Assembly: GCF_004798865.1 (NCBI RefSeq)
Contig: NW_025335873.1
Coordinates: forward strand, 1,920,880 to 1,984,879
DNA from: Varanus komodoensis
Taxonomy: Eukaryota; Chordata; Lepidosauria; Squamata; Varanidae
Length of the DNA stretch: 64,000 nt
Direction: 5' to 3'
The position numbers were made by a program, and so were the translations under genes. Positions 45,371 through 57,500 of this stretch are shown piece by piece. The notes under the pieces are model-generated. The model had not been told where the DNA came from, made no database searches, and worked only from the letters and a program-made list of their open reading frames with translations. The number at the start of each line of letters is the position of its first letter. The stretch's first letter is position 1.

Positions 45371-46099
45371 CTGTTTTTTGTGACGAGTGTTGCAGAGGAA
45401 GATCTCCAGCACCGGACTCGCCACGGGCAGCTTGCTACCTGGAGAAGCAGCCGATAGCTTCCAGACACCTGTTTGAATGTCTGTAGAAGCAAACCCCACG
45501 TCTTGTTTTCAGCCTTCTAGGCAAGGACTGAGAAAGCTAACCCAAGAGATGTGATTTCCCTGTTCTGGACAGAGATAGGCTGAGGCTAGGTCTCCCTGCA
45601 AGCAAGCAAATTATTTTACAAACATGTCCGATCATGCTGCCTATTAATTCAGTTCATTTACCAGACCTTACATGTCCAGTGCCTCCTCAGGAAAGCCTTT
45701 AGAAGTTTTCCTTGGTTATGTGTGTGTTCCTTGGCTAGAAGCAACTTAGCAACTGTTAGTATAAGATCCCCTATTAATGCATGTTTGAGGTACACCTAAG
45801 GTTTGTCCCTATGTCCTTTTAGACACAAAACAGCCTCCAGACTCCCAGGCTGGCCCTACCAGAATAACCTGGCTTGGAAATGCTTGGAGGTGTAGCCTTC
45901 TTACCGTGCGAATGAGCAGAGGATAAGCAGCTTCCATTAATTCCTAAAAGCGCCATTGTTGCTTTGAGCGTTAATTCCCATGCAGTCATCTCCTGAATGC
46001 CTGTTTTTATTTGAATCCAAAACTTCCTTGCAGTAAAGAAGCAAATACTATTTGGCTCTTTTCAGTGGTGGTCCTTGCCTTTCACTTTTTCTCCCCAGG

Positions 46100-46400
46100 C
46101 AGGTAGGTATGGATCCCACCCTGATATCTTTTAAGCAAGGTTTCAAGCTCCCCCTTTTAATCCCAAATTTCTGTTAATAAGATTCATATTCTGTATGTAT
46201 TTTGCTAATTGAAATTGGTAAAGCACTTTATAACTATTTGTTCTGTTTGTTATTGGTTTAGATTTTTCTTTTTCTTGTTTTACTCTGTTTAACGTTGTTT
46301 TCTTGTTTTTAGAAATGGCAATGTGTTTTAGATTCTAATGTTAGGATTTGTAACATGTTATCGTAATTCGCTTTAATTTGTTGTGCACTGCCATGCAACA
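46100..46400 (+). repeat. probable old L2-type LINE 3' UTR
   Basis: Long T-rich sequence (TTGTTCTGTTTGTTATTGG and similar) ending CACTGCCATGCAACACAG and an A-rich tail. Layout as in L2 3' ends, but heavily diverged. Confidence 0.4.
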
Positions 46401-47040
46401 CAGAAAAAGAAAAAAAAAAGTGAATATCCCCGTCACAGATATGCAAAGATCCCAGATCTCTCTATTGTTTTTCATCTGCAGCTTCTCCTACTTCCATAGT
46501 AAGGAAGATCAAAATAAAGCAGTTGGTGGCAGTTCAGAAGTTACCGTCTTCCAACAACTCCCAACAAGATGCGCTTCTCTAGAATTTTCTTTAGTGTCCT
46601 CTGCAGATTGTAGGTGCTGTGAGTTCACAGAGCAATTGGGTATTTTTACTTTTTAAAAGAATCTGTTAGGCATAATTTGCAAAATAAAAGTGCCCAGATC
46701 AGACTGCCCTTGAACAAATCTATGTTGTGACTGCACTTTGAATATTGTATGGTTGTCATACTTAAAACAGAATATGGGAGAGCTGGGAAAGGGGCAACTC
46801 AGATGATACAGGGCTTTCTCAGGGACAGCCCCCAAATGCTGGACACATTCTCCGAGATCTGCTCTGTTCCTTTATGGCACTAGGTTAAGACTGCCCTCTG
46901 CCGATGCATTAAATGGCTTCGAGTCTGCAGGGATTTGGTTTATTGAATATATTAATTCCACTAATGGTTTTTACATCATTTCAAGTGTTTGTATTGAGTT
47001 TACGCTGCTTTTCTTGTAGCTGCAGCATGCATTGTTTTTT

Positions 47041-50000
47041 AGGAATTGTCATTCACCACCTACTGCTGGCTGCAGATTGATGGTGAACCTCAAGCGAGGG
47101 ACACCTTCAGTTGGAAGCCAGTTCTGGTCCCGCCTGCCTACCCCCAGCCTTTTGCAGGCCAGGTGAGCCTCAGCATCTGCACCCAAGGCGACCTGGCTGG
47201 TGGGAGCTCTCGCCAACTCCCAAGTCTGGCGGATGTGGATGGATCCACCAGGCAGCGGAGAGCCTAAAGTCAAGGGGGGGGGGATTGTTAGGGATTGGGG
47301 GGGAGGCGGCAGATCAGAGTTGGGCAGCAGGGGGTGAGTGGGAAGCTAAGGGAATCAGCGGCATCAAATGGCAATTGAAGAGGAGGAAATTACAGTCCTT
47401 AAACACTCCCAGAAACAAATTTCCGATGTAAATCTTTCTTCTGAAATTAAAACGCACACACGCACGCAGGAAGATGAAAGAGAGCCTCTTTCTCTCCTCC
47501 TGAAAAGAGCACACACACCTTTTCTAATGCACACACACGCAATCTGGAGAGTCAGAATTAGTTGTGACAGCTGAAATTCTGTACTTATCAGATGGCACTT
47601 GACAGGATACGTAAAAAAATACAAGAAGAAAAGTGGAGAGAGGCTTGTCACAGAACTGGGGGGTGTGCAAGAGGGATGCGGGGGGCCTGCAGTGATACAA
47701 GACACATAATTCAAGCCTTCTTGGATTGCAAAAACTCCTTTTACCTTAAGGGCCCTGCTGCCTTATTTTTATCCAAATGGCTCAATTACCTCAAAGCCCC
47801 ACAGAGAAAATGATCGATGCTGGCCTTTATTTTCTCTTTCTCCCCTCTCTCTCCCTCTCTTTCTCTCAATCTTGTCTCGACAACAGTAGGTATGTTGTTT
47901 TGTTTCCATCTCCTTCCGCCCCCTCCTCTTTTCTGCTTGTTTGCCTTTTTGCAGGGGGAGGCGGCGTGTCCAAAGCGTGTCTTGGAACCAAGGCTTCCTC
48001 TTCAATTAAAGAATTGACAAAAATTAGGAGGTAGGCTGGCGGGTGAGATGGGAAGGCCAGGGAGCTGTGGAAATGGAACCTTTCAAAGGATGACAATGAA
48101 GATGTGTTTGTTTGGGGCAAATGCCGCAGCGAGCCCCCCCCCCCCGCCTCAGAGTCACTCCTCCCTCCTGTTCCCCCCACATTTATTTTTCCTTCCTCCT
48201 GCATTGCATAATAGCAACTGGTTTGGCACTTCGCTCGCCCTCAATGAGAAAATATCCCCCTTTCCATTTTTGACTTGGTTATTTCCAAACCGTGCAATAC
48301 GCTGCAGGAAGCCCCCATTTTAGCCTGGCTTCCTTTGCTGTGTGCTTGTCATCCTCCGAGTCCTGTTTGGACCGACACTGGACCTCGCTATTCACGCCTC
48401 TCTTGCTCTTTGAGATCATGCGGGGAGAAATTATTTATTTCCAGCCCCGTCCGCAGCTCGTTTATCTTCAAAAGTGTTTGTTTGGAGGACCGGCGGGAGC
48501 AGGGAAAGGGAAAGAACGGCTCTCGATGGGAAGCGGCTGTAGAAATTCCGAGAAGAGGCGTCCTGGTGACCGTCCTGGTGACCACTCCGTGCCCAGCGGG
48601 AGCGCAGGACAAATGGCACACGCACCTCCACGTTTACACAAAAGGCTCCTGGAGGCAGGCCAAGGGGCATGGGCAGGGGGAAGGCCAGCCCTTCAAGTGG
48701 GAGGTGCTCTCGGGGGTGCAAGTAATTGGGGAGTCACCTTCAGAACTGGGGGTCCATCTTCCGCTTAGGCTGCAGGACCAGCCCCGCAAAGACCAAGGGA
48801 ACCACACCCCGGGCCTCAGGCTGGCGCTCGAGTGGGCGAGACCCCACATCCTGTTTCACTGTGTTGCTCAGCAAAAGGCGCATGCTACACCCCCCCACCC
48901 CGGCTGTCCTCCAAAATGCTCATCCAAGACCTAGGGGCTCGTTCCTGAGGCCAGGCCAAGCACCAGGGCGATGGCTGCAGGATCAGGCCGATCATAACAG
49001 GAAATAAGCTGGCCAAAGCGAAACGTGGACAGACGAGCGAGACCTGACGGAGAGCCTCTGCTGCCACACCCACACTTTTCATACTTGGTTTGCACACTTT
49101 GCACGCACAATAGCGGACCGTCCCTAATTCCTGTCGGAGGCAGTGAAGAACCAGCAGCTCCGATCACTGCCCAAGCAGCGGTTTGGCAATGAAGGGGAAG
49201 GAGCCAGAGTTCAGACTTTGCCTGCCCCAACGTCACAGGACGGGTTCCGCAAAAGCAACCGCTGGAGCGGAGAAGGGACAGCGGGCACAGGAAGGGCAGG
49301 CACGCCCGGGTCTCCAAGCAGCTCAGGGCATCCTCCCAAAGTCCCCCCTCCCCTGCAGAGTCCGCGCAGGTGGAGGCCAGAAACAAGCAGTGAGCGGCTG
49401 GAGTGACACCGATGGGAACCTCGCCGTGGCCCCGAGCCCGTGCTTAAAGGGACCCCTTTAAGAGCTCACTCCGTGGCAGTGAAGACGGTGAAGAACCGGT
49501 TCCTCTCCACCCGCCCATTGAGCGTTTGGGACGCTGGAAGGCCTGTTCCATGCTAGCTTGCGCAAAGACAAGACAGACCACGTTGTGAGCCATTTCTGCA
49601 ACCCTTCGCAGGTCCCGTTGGTTGCACGTGTGCTGATTTGGCTGCTGTGACGGACAGAGGAACAAGCAGATACAGCTGGACAAGCAGGAGCCAAACCACT
49701 AGTGGGGATGTGAGGGGTAAGACTCGCCACGTGTGTCCTGAACTCTTCTCTCCACTGGCTTGTACAAACAACAGCTTGATGTGGCTCCAGGCCTATTATG
49801 AGCCACGGAACGTGATTCATGCTGGGAGCCAGGCATGGGGAGTGCGTCTGTGGGCTTTGCGCAACCTTTCCGTCCTGCCAACCATGGGATCCGTCTAAGA
49901 ACTGCCTCCGATGAGCATCGGAGATACTATTTAAGAGATGCCAGTCCTTCTTGGAAGGAGGTGGTGTTGTAGCGAAGCCGGGGCTCGCAGGGCTGAAGCA

Positions 50001-51815
50001 GCAGGCCTTCGTGATTATCGACAACCACCGCGCCATCTGCTACGTCCTCAGCTTTAGTGGCCATCATGGCAGTAGCTGGGCAGGAAATGAGGTTATACAG
50101 CAACAGGATTTTGTGGAGCGTTCTCTCCGTCACGATGCAAAGGAGTTCGAATTGGCCCAGTCTTCGATGGGCAACACGAGGCCCCCTAGTTTAGAGAGGA
50201 AGAGCAAATCCATCTCGCCACCGCAGTTCGCGTGCAGGAAAAAAAATCTTGTGTTGACTTCTGTGGAAATTTCCTCGCATCCCTTTCAAACTCTCACCTC
50301 GGGGAGAGCGAGTTTCAGGAAGCAAACCGATGGGTAGGGGGAGGTCTAATGCCCCTCCGTTTATGCCAGTCTCACCTCAGTCCAAATCAGGGCTGTGCAT
50401 CGTCACACAAAAGAAAGCAAACAATCAGGTTGAACGGCACAATTAATGCCACACTTGGCTTGAATCAAGACAAGAAGAAAGCCAGAGAGAAAAGGATGGA
50501 GCAGCTGTTAAGGGTTTTATTTAAGTTACTCTAAGAGGGATGGTAACAAATATGATAATAGATTGATATATAGGTAGATAAATAGATTGATGGCCATGTC
50601 CTGACAGGTGCCATTTTCTCCGGCTGGTTTCTTCTAATGGACTTCTAATGTAGTAGCCTTCTCATTGACGATCAGGCCCAGAGACCACAGGAGTGGCATC
50701 TGTGCATCTCTGTGTTTGACAGATGGGACAGTCCAGCAGGAAACCTATAATCCGTCGATTTCTCCTGGTGCTGAATGCATGTAACCACTTCTTTCCTGGA
50801 CAGAAACAGAGGGCGAACCAGACGCTGAGGACCGTGGGTTCAGGAGAAGGGGAAAGAGTAAAGAGCCACAGCAGGGGAGAAAATGCAGGAGGGTCCCCCC
50901 CCCCCCCGTGACAAACCTTCCTTTGCACCTAAGGGCATTGACACATGTTCAGCCAATCTTCACTGCGATCCAAAAGTTGATGGGGATGTTGCATTTTAGG
51001 TCCTTCTTTAACTGAAAATAATGCATAAAGATCAAGGAAAATGCAAAACCGGAATATTTTGGCCACGAAATGAAAAATGCAGGGATGCTGCAGATGATTA
51101 TGTGCCTTGTGGTCATATCAGTGGAAATATAAGCATAGGGAGAAAATCCCCCCCCCCCGATTTAAAAAAAACTTCAGCAGTGGGTTGGGAGCAAAGTAAT
51201 ATCACTTTTTAGAGTCACCATTTAAACTAAATTAAGGGCTGTTTGGTGTCCAAACCTCCCATAGGAGAGAAGTGTGGAAAAAAAGACTTAACGTCTTTAG
51301 ATTTTTGATGGAGAGAGGACTAGATCCTTTAAATATCCTATCAGTTTTGGACAGCTGTTTCAGGAATATACTTCAAGAGCTCTAATTATATATTTGTGGA
51401 GAGAGTGCTAGAAATGGCCCTCCGTTTGTTTGATTTTAAACACTTTGTGTACATGGATAATGAGGAAAGCAGTCTCATTTGCCGTTACAAATGCACTTGC
51501 TTGGCAAAAATATTAAAACACACCAGACTGTTTTGAGCAGAAATTAATGTTTACCTGTTTTGTGTTACCCTGGGGACACTGGAAATATTGTTATGGCTTC
51601 TGGGCAAAACAAGCCTTGGCATTCAGTGTGGCTGTCCATCACCTTTCAGCTTTGGAAGCTTGGGGGCATTTCTATGGGGGGCGTGGAAAACACAGAAGCA
51701 AAGCTGCCTTTCAAAATCCTTTGATGGTTTCAAGAGCATGGTTGTCTTAATCTTCTTGCCCAGCTCTCAGGGAGAGGAGGCCAAGCCCCCCCTCCCAAGG
51801 GTGATGGACTTTCTA
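47041..51815. other. non-coding upstream flank, region 2
   Basis: No exon supported. Several open frames of 90-220 codons (48.28-48.93, 49.46-50.04 kb) have no recognisable domain and no splice partners. Non-repeat sequence at 47.59-47.80 and 48.23-48.50 kb is a candidate conserved element. Poly-C runs occur near 48.14, 50.90 and 51.15 kb. Confidence 0.5.
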
Positions 51816-51825
51816 TGGTGAGAGG

Positions 51826-52055
51826 AAGTGTGATGCAGTGGTTAAAACCATGGGACTGGGACTCGGGAGATCAAGGTTCTAGTCCTTGCTTGGCTATGGA
51901 GCTCATTGGGTGACTTTGGGCTGCTCACAGACTCTCAGTTCAACCTACCTGACAGGGTTGTTGTTGTTGTGGGGATAAGACTGAGAGCAGGGAGGGGAGA
52001 ATGGTGTAAGCTGCTTTGAGTTTGGTATAAGAAAAAAGGCAGATATAACACTAAT
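51826..52055 (+). repeat. MIR-like tRNA-derived SINE, near full length
   Basis: Box A-like TGATGCAGTGGTTAAAACC, box B-like GGTTCTAGTCC (51,875-51,885), core CATTGGGTGACTTTGGGCTG, CTCAGTTCAACCTACCTGAC, AGGGTTGTTGTTG, and tail GTGTAAGCTGCTTTGAG ... ATATAACACTAATAACC. Parts in MIR/CORE-SINE order. This is the most complete copy in the window. Confidence 0.85.
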
Positions 52056-52403
52056 AACCAAGCAAACATGGCTAAACACCTAGGGAGTCAAAGTCATCCT
52101 TTAAAGAGAGAAGCACCCAAAGCCCTTGACCTGGTTTCTTTCACAATGTTCTTTTAATGCCAAGGTTTTCGTGCCCCAGAGAAGGAGAGCTTTGCAGATT
52201 TGGGAAAAATCTTTCCAACATTCCTAGGATTCATAATCGGGGGGCACCTGAGACGGGCCTCATGTGTGGTTAGCACCTGGCTTGTGGAACTCATGTCAGG
52301 AAAGGTTAGGCTGCCATCCTCTACATTGTCCTTTGGGGGGGCTGGTGAAGACAACAGCATTCTGCTGAGCCTTTAATAGTCAACGCTGCTGTCTGCCTTT
52401 CCT

Positions 52404-52522
52404 AGAAACAAAGAAACAGCCAGAAGGGGCCTCCCAGGCCATCTAGCCTGACCCCCGGCACCAGCCGGCTCCGCTCACGACATGCCCACCATGTGGACGT
52501 CCAGCCTATCTTTGATAGAAAT
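52404..52522 (-). repeat. CR1-type LINE 3' end, antisense
   Basis: CCAGAAGGGGCCTCCCAGGC, CATCTAGCCTGACCCCC, CCAGCCTATCTTTGATAG. Same subfamily as the copy at 22.11-22.30 kb. Confidence 0.8.
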
Positions 52523-52584
52523 CCCTGGCGTTACTGTACTGTAGGATGGGGTTGCCCATGGTGCTTTGTTCAGACTCAGGTAGT

Positions 52585-52660
52585 TTATTGAGGGCCAGAC
52601 TAGATGGCCTCGGAGACCCCTTCTGACTTGCTCCCGCCCCCCCCCCCCGATGTTTCTATG
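52585..52660 (+). repeat. CR1-type LINE 3' end, sense
   Basis: TTGAGGGCCAGACTAGATGG, CCTCGGAGACCCCTTCTGAC and TGTTTCTATG form the CR1 terminus in sense direction. It lies 62 bp from an antisense CR1 end of the same type. Confidence 0.8.
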
Positions 52661-53799
52661 TCCTTGACTATTTCTAAAAGGTGTGTTTGAACAAAAACAT
52701 ACCAAATCAACAAATCTGACAAAGGACCAGGCATGCAATGACATTTAGTACTTGACTATAATCATGTTTGCAATTCCAGCCTGGATACCTACCCAAACTA
52801 GGAAAAGATGCCTGCAAAATAAAATCTCATTTCTAATAAAATCCTAGAAGGCATTCAGCAAACCTCAAACCATGATTTTGGTTCTTGTTCAAAAGTTCTT
52901 CTTCTGGAAAGAGGAAGAAGGAAGAGGAGGAAGAGGAGGGGGGAGGGTTATTTGAGAGAAAAACACTCCGGCCAAGGTTCTGTCGGATGGAAAATGAAAG
53001 CTGCCCCCGCCCCGATTGGTTCCAAGACAGGCAGGCCGACAAACGAGGGGAGGCTGTTTGACCACAGTTTTACCGATTGTGGGGCTTGTTGAAGGCCAGA
53101 GATCAAGCGGCTGCTGGCGTTCCATCTTTCAGTTCACTTAAACTGGCCACTACTGCTCCCACAATGACAGCGACAGGGGAAAAGGCGTATCCTGGGGCCA
53201 TTTTCGGGGATTATCTTCTCCTAAAGCTTCGGCACACTGTGCGCGTGTCCTAGGCCTGCCCAACACCCTTGCTGACTCGGCGCCCAGCTGCTGACGCTCC
53301 GCTTGGCTGACAGTTTGGCTGGGGCTGAAAGGAGCAATTTGGCAAGTGCTTCCCAGCCAGCCCAGGCGATGGACACTCGGTGTGGGGGAGCATTCTAAGC
53401 ATATCCTGCGGTGAAGCGGTGGGCATCTGGAATGGGGCCTGCAGAGCCAGGGGTGGAGGAGGACTTGGTGAGGTGCAGCGGGGGCAGAAGTGAAGGCAAA
53501 GGCAGGTCAGAGTGAGGGTCAGATGCCAGCAAACCGGCAGGAGCAGCTGTGGAAAGGACTCCAAGGGCAAGAGAGAGTGGGTACCAAGAAGGCCTGGCAG
53601 GGCCAGAGGTAAACAGAAGCTGAGGACAGGCAGGAATCGGGTACCTGGCAAAGATGTGGCAGGCGCCAAGGCAAGGCAGAGTCCAGATCCTGACAGCCGG
53701 AGAAAGATACTGTCAGTATCTGAATGGCATGGATTCCGCAGGCTGCAAAACAGGTTTGCAAAATCACGAGTCCCCAGTTTGCCCAGTGCCTTCCTTGTA

Positions 53800-54025
53800 T
53801 TTTTTTTCAGCACCAGGCAAAAACCTTCCTTAAAAAAAAAAAAAAAAAAGTAATAGGGAATGTCACTTGACCTTCTGTTTTGCATTTGTACCCGTATTTT
53901 ATTCACATTGTATTTTAATATGTTGTAATTGGTTTTTATTGTGTTTCATCTTACGAATATGACCCAGAGGTGCTATGGCACAATTGGGTAGCACACAAAT
54001 GCTTTAAATAAATAAATAATAAGCA
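53800..54025 (+). repeat. L2-type LINE 3' tail
   Basis: TCAGCACCAGGCAAAAACC (compare CGGCACCAGGTGAAAACC in L2), a poly-A interruption, TTTTATTCACATTGTATTTT, then GACCCAGAGGTGCTATGGC and (AAAT)n. Sense copy. Confidence 0.7.
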
Positions 54026-54384
54026 AGTAAGTAAGTAAGTGGCTGTTTGACATTCCTATACAAAAAATGGATTCGACCCATGGATGGTTCACCCAGCGAC
54101 AGGACGCCTCGTGACTGGAAAGCACAGATGGAACGTGTTTAAGAACATCCATTCACAAAGTTACTGGCTTTGAGCAGGCCGGGAGGCAGGCCTGAGAGCC
54201 CTTTCAACGATGGGACCTACCTGTCCAGGTGCCTCCTCCATCCCCTGTGCTTACACACCAGCAGCTATTACAAAAACATAGACAGCATTGCCCTCCAAGG
54301 GAGCTGATCTTGTAGCAAGTTGGACTCGTGGGTATTTTAGCTGAAGCTTTGCAAAGCCAGCATGTAACGGGGGGGGGGGGGTCA

Positions 54385-54565
54385 AGTGCAGCACGTGGAC
54401 TTTGGGAGATGCGGGTTCTAGTTGCCACTTGCCCATGAAACTCACAGGGAACTTGGTGACTCTCAGCTGAGCTTCCTTGCAGGGTTGTGAGGATAAAGCG
54501 GGGCAGAGGAGGATAAAAGCCACCCTTGGAAGGGGAAAAGTTGGGGTATGATTATAATATGATAA
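54385..54565 (+). repeat. MIR-like SINE
   Basis: GGACTTTGGGAGATGCGGG, GTTCTAGTTGCC (decayed box B), CATGAAACTCACAGGGAAC, CTTGCAGGGTTGTGAGGATA, GATAAAAGCCACCCTTGGAA. Collinear with the copy at 51.83-52.06 kb. Confidence 0.7.
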
Positions 54566-57500
54566 TTAAAACGGGTGCAGAACCACTTTTGGCTCAGGGG
54601 CCAAAGGCAGTTTGGGAGAAGCTGGGGGGGTGGGGGGCATTCCAGTGGTGGGAGGGGCTGGAAGAAAAAGGGGCTGGGCCAAAGGTGAAAGAGGCAGGGC
54701 AGAAAGCTCCTTATGGCCTGTGAGAGGCAAGTCAACCTTTCAGAATTAGGAAAAAGCAGCGCAAAGGCTAGGAAAATGGCAACCAATTGACCATTGTGGG
54801 GGCAGTAGGGATGAAGGAATGGGGTGGGGGTGCCTGGAAGACCCTGGTAGGCAGACTGGGACCCCGTGCAGGGCCTGATGCTCACACCACTGGTCTGCAT
54901 GGACTGGAGAAGAGGAGGAGGTTGGTGGCGGGGAGCTTCAAAGGAAATTCTGTTTGCCAGGAGGTATTTCTGGACCGGTTCTCACGCTGGCTGGTACGGG
55001 TCCCACGGCTCCATCGCGCTGATGAAGATGGGCTCCATTGATGCGCCACGCTGAACGGCCGTTGGGTTTTTCTTTCCCTCCTGCTCACTTTCTCCTCATT
55101 CCCCTTTAAAATACGTGCTCTGGATTCTGCTTTGATGACAGGGCCAACAAGTGGCATTGATTTTTTTTTTTTAAAGAAAGGAAGACTTTGGAAAACACGG
55201 GAGTCTTTTGTGAAAACCTCCCCGTGGGGGCCAGCTCAAGCAGTTCCGATGTTTTCACATCTCTCAGGAAGAGTCCAAGCCTTCTCCCCGGAGTGCCGAA
55301 GTTCCCCAAAGAAGGAAGTTTGGCCAAGAGACAGGCAGCCTTTACCGCACCCTCCTCGCAGGAACAAGTCTTCAAACAGCGTACCTTTGACAGCCTACCC
55401 TCCTCTCCGAAGAAGACGAGGCCCTTCCAGAGCTAGGAAAGAGCTAGGCCCTTCCGGAGTGAGCCGGGGTGGGGAAGGATGTCCCCTCTGGAAGGAAGGG
55501 CCCAGAGGGGGAAAAGACGCCATTTTGTCCCTCGCCTCCAGTGGCGACACGCCTTCCATCTGCGTTTTGGTGGGGAAAACCTGCTGCCAGGACATCTCGG
55601 ACGCTTCCCGTTCTGAGAGGCCCCTCTTGCCTTTGCCTCGGGCTTGGAGGCAGGCAAGGTCATCGCTGTTTTTACGAATCCATCTTTGTAAAAGTTAATG
55701 TCCAGCGTCTCTCCACTCCATTTCCTTGTCCCAGGCCATCTGCCATTCTCTGAGGCATTGTTGAAACTTCCTCTCTTGTTCCCCCTCGGCTTCCTCTACT
55801 CCCCACAGATCGCTCAACCCACAACACAGGATTTACGGCTGCACCTTAAAAACTGGATTATGAGTGCCACGTAGCTGAGAGGTCAGCATGTCAGGGCTGC
55901 TCTCCATCGATTGCGTTTAAAATAAAAATAAAAATACAGCGTTCCCCACGGCTAAAGCTCTTTGCCCCCAGCCCCTCGGAGTGGGCTTGGGTTGCCTTCA
56001 CCACCTCTTCCCATCAGCTGACCCAAGCCGCTCTGAGGCAGTGCGGGCGAGAAAGGGACACCTCGAGCTGACCATAGGGCGTTTCTAAAAACCAGCTGCG
56101 TTGCTGAACTCTTGACCTGGAGGAGAGATGTAATGCACCTCGGTGGGTTATCCGAATCAATAGTTCCATAAAGCTGGCTGGGGCTGCCCCCCTGCCGGCA
56201 CGAGCTCCCTGGTAGCCACCCAGGTGCGTTGCAGACTCCGTTTCGCTCTTGTGTCAGGCCGACCTGCAGATGGGTGGCCGCCCGGCACTGGGGTGGAGGA
56301 GGACGGTTGGCCAAACTGCCTAAGGGCCCTTCGCCGAGCCCGAGGGCATCCACTGGCCCTCGTTTCCAGCACCAACCCTCTCTCTGAAGGGCTGCCCAGT
56401 CCAGGTCAAGTTGGAAGACCAGGACCTGTTTGAAGGCAGAATGCTAGTTTTTCTGATGGGGCTTAGACTCACCGTCTGCCTTGGGAGGCCTTCTGCCCTG
56501 AAGGCCAGGCCAGGAGAATGAGCCAGTGCCCCCCAACATTCCAGCCATGCCCCCCGAGTACGCGAGCCAGGCCAGGGCCTTATGTCAGGGGAAGCCCCCA
56601 CCCACTGCCGCGTTTCGGTTCAGCCGTGTCGGACCTCTCCGTCCTGTTGTGCTCCATCCCGAAAACAGGCTTCCCACCACGGAGAGCTCGGAACAAGCTG
56701 AAAAGAAAAGCCTCCGTGTGTGATGGCACGAGCATCCCATTGTGGGTAAGATTCGGACCAGGTGCCGGTGGAGCAGTGCTCTGTTGCACCGTGTAAACAC
56801 CTCGCATCCTGGCAGCCTTCCTCCCCACCAGAAGCAAAGAAACGGGTCTTAGCTACCTCTTTGGAACCGAGCCGCTCCAAAATACAACTGCAGCGGGGAA
56901 CAATATCTTGCTGAGGGGAAAATGCATCTCCAGTGGCTCGGGGAGGATGGGGACCCCTCTGGCAGGTAGCAGGTGAGTGGGGCCCCTGCTAATCGGGTGT
57001 GGGATTCGTGTAAGACCTGGTTCCCCCGCATCCCTCGGGGTGCCCACTGGGCTTCAGGTTCAGCAGCTATTCTTCCTCTCTGGGTTCTTTCGGCCTTCAG
57101 GGGTCCCAAGAACCCTTCAATCAAGGAGCATCGTCTTTCAAGTCCTGCAGAAAGTGGCCATTTCCCCGCTGCCTTAACTGTGCTTGTACGCTTCTACTGT
57201 CGACGAGGAGAAAGGGGGCAGCCCTTGCAGCTGTGTTAACCACTGTTTAACGGAAGGAGCAATTCATCTGACCCGAGCGTAAAACAAGGAAGAAGCTGGG
57301 ATGCCCTCTTTCTCGACTGAGTGTTTCCCAAGTGGGAAATGGCCATTCTGGGACACTTAAGTGCCTAGGAGTTATAGGAAAACATGGACATGGGGTGATG
57401 GAGAAGGACGTATTCAGGGGCATCGGTTAAGTCAGTCCCAATTGCTCCCCAGGCGACTGGGCAGGCAGATGAGGAGCTGGGAGATGACCTCACCTCCTGC

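Larger units (their letters stand above)
44703..47040. other. non-coding upstream flank, region 1
   Basis: No exon found. Holds an antisense MIR-like piece (45.28-45.37 kb) and AT-rich stretches at 46.1-46.4 and 46.8-47.0 kb that look like old L2 ends (the second translates weakly as GTAPKCWTHSPRSALF). Otherwise nothing specific. Confidence 0.55.

Noticed and set aside
48275-48934. 219-codon plus-strand open frame
   Set aside because: No recognisable domain, low-complexity composition, overlapping frames on both strands, no splice partners.
49458-50036. 192-codon minus-strand open frame
   Set aside because: No domain or family resemblance; likely chance frame.
53250-53906. 218-codon minus-strand open frame with a phenylalanine run
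   Set aside because: The phenylalanines come from the poly-A tract at 53.83 kb and the frame overlaps an L2 tail; no domain.
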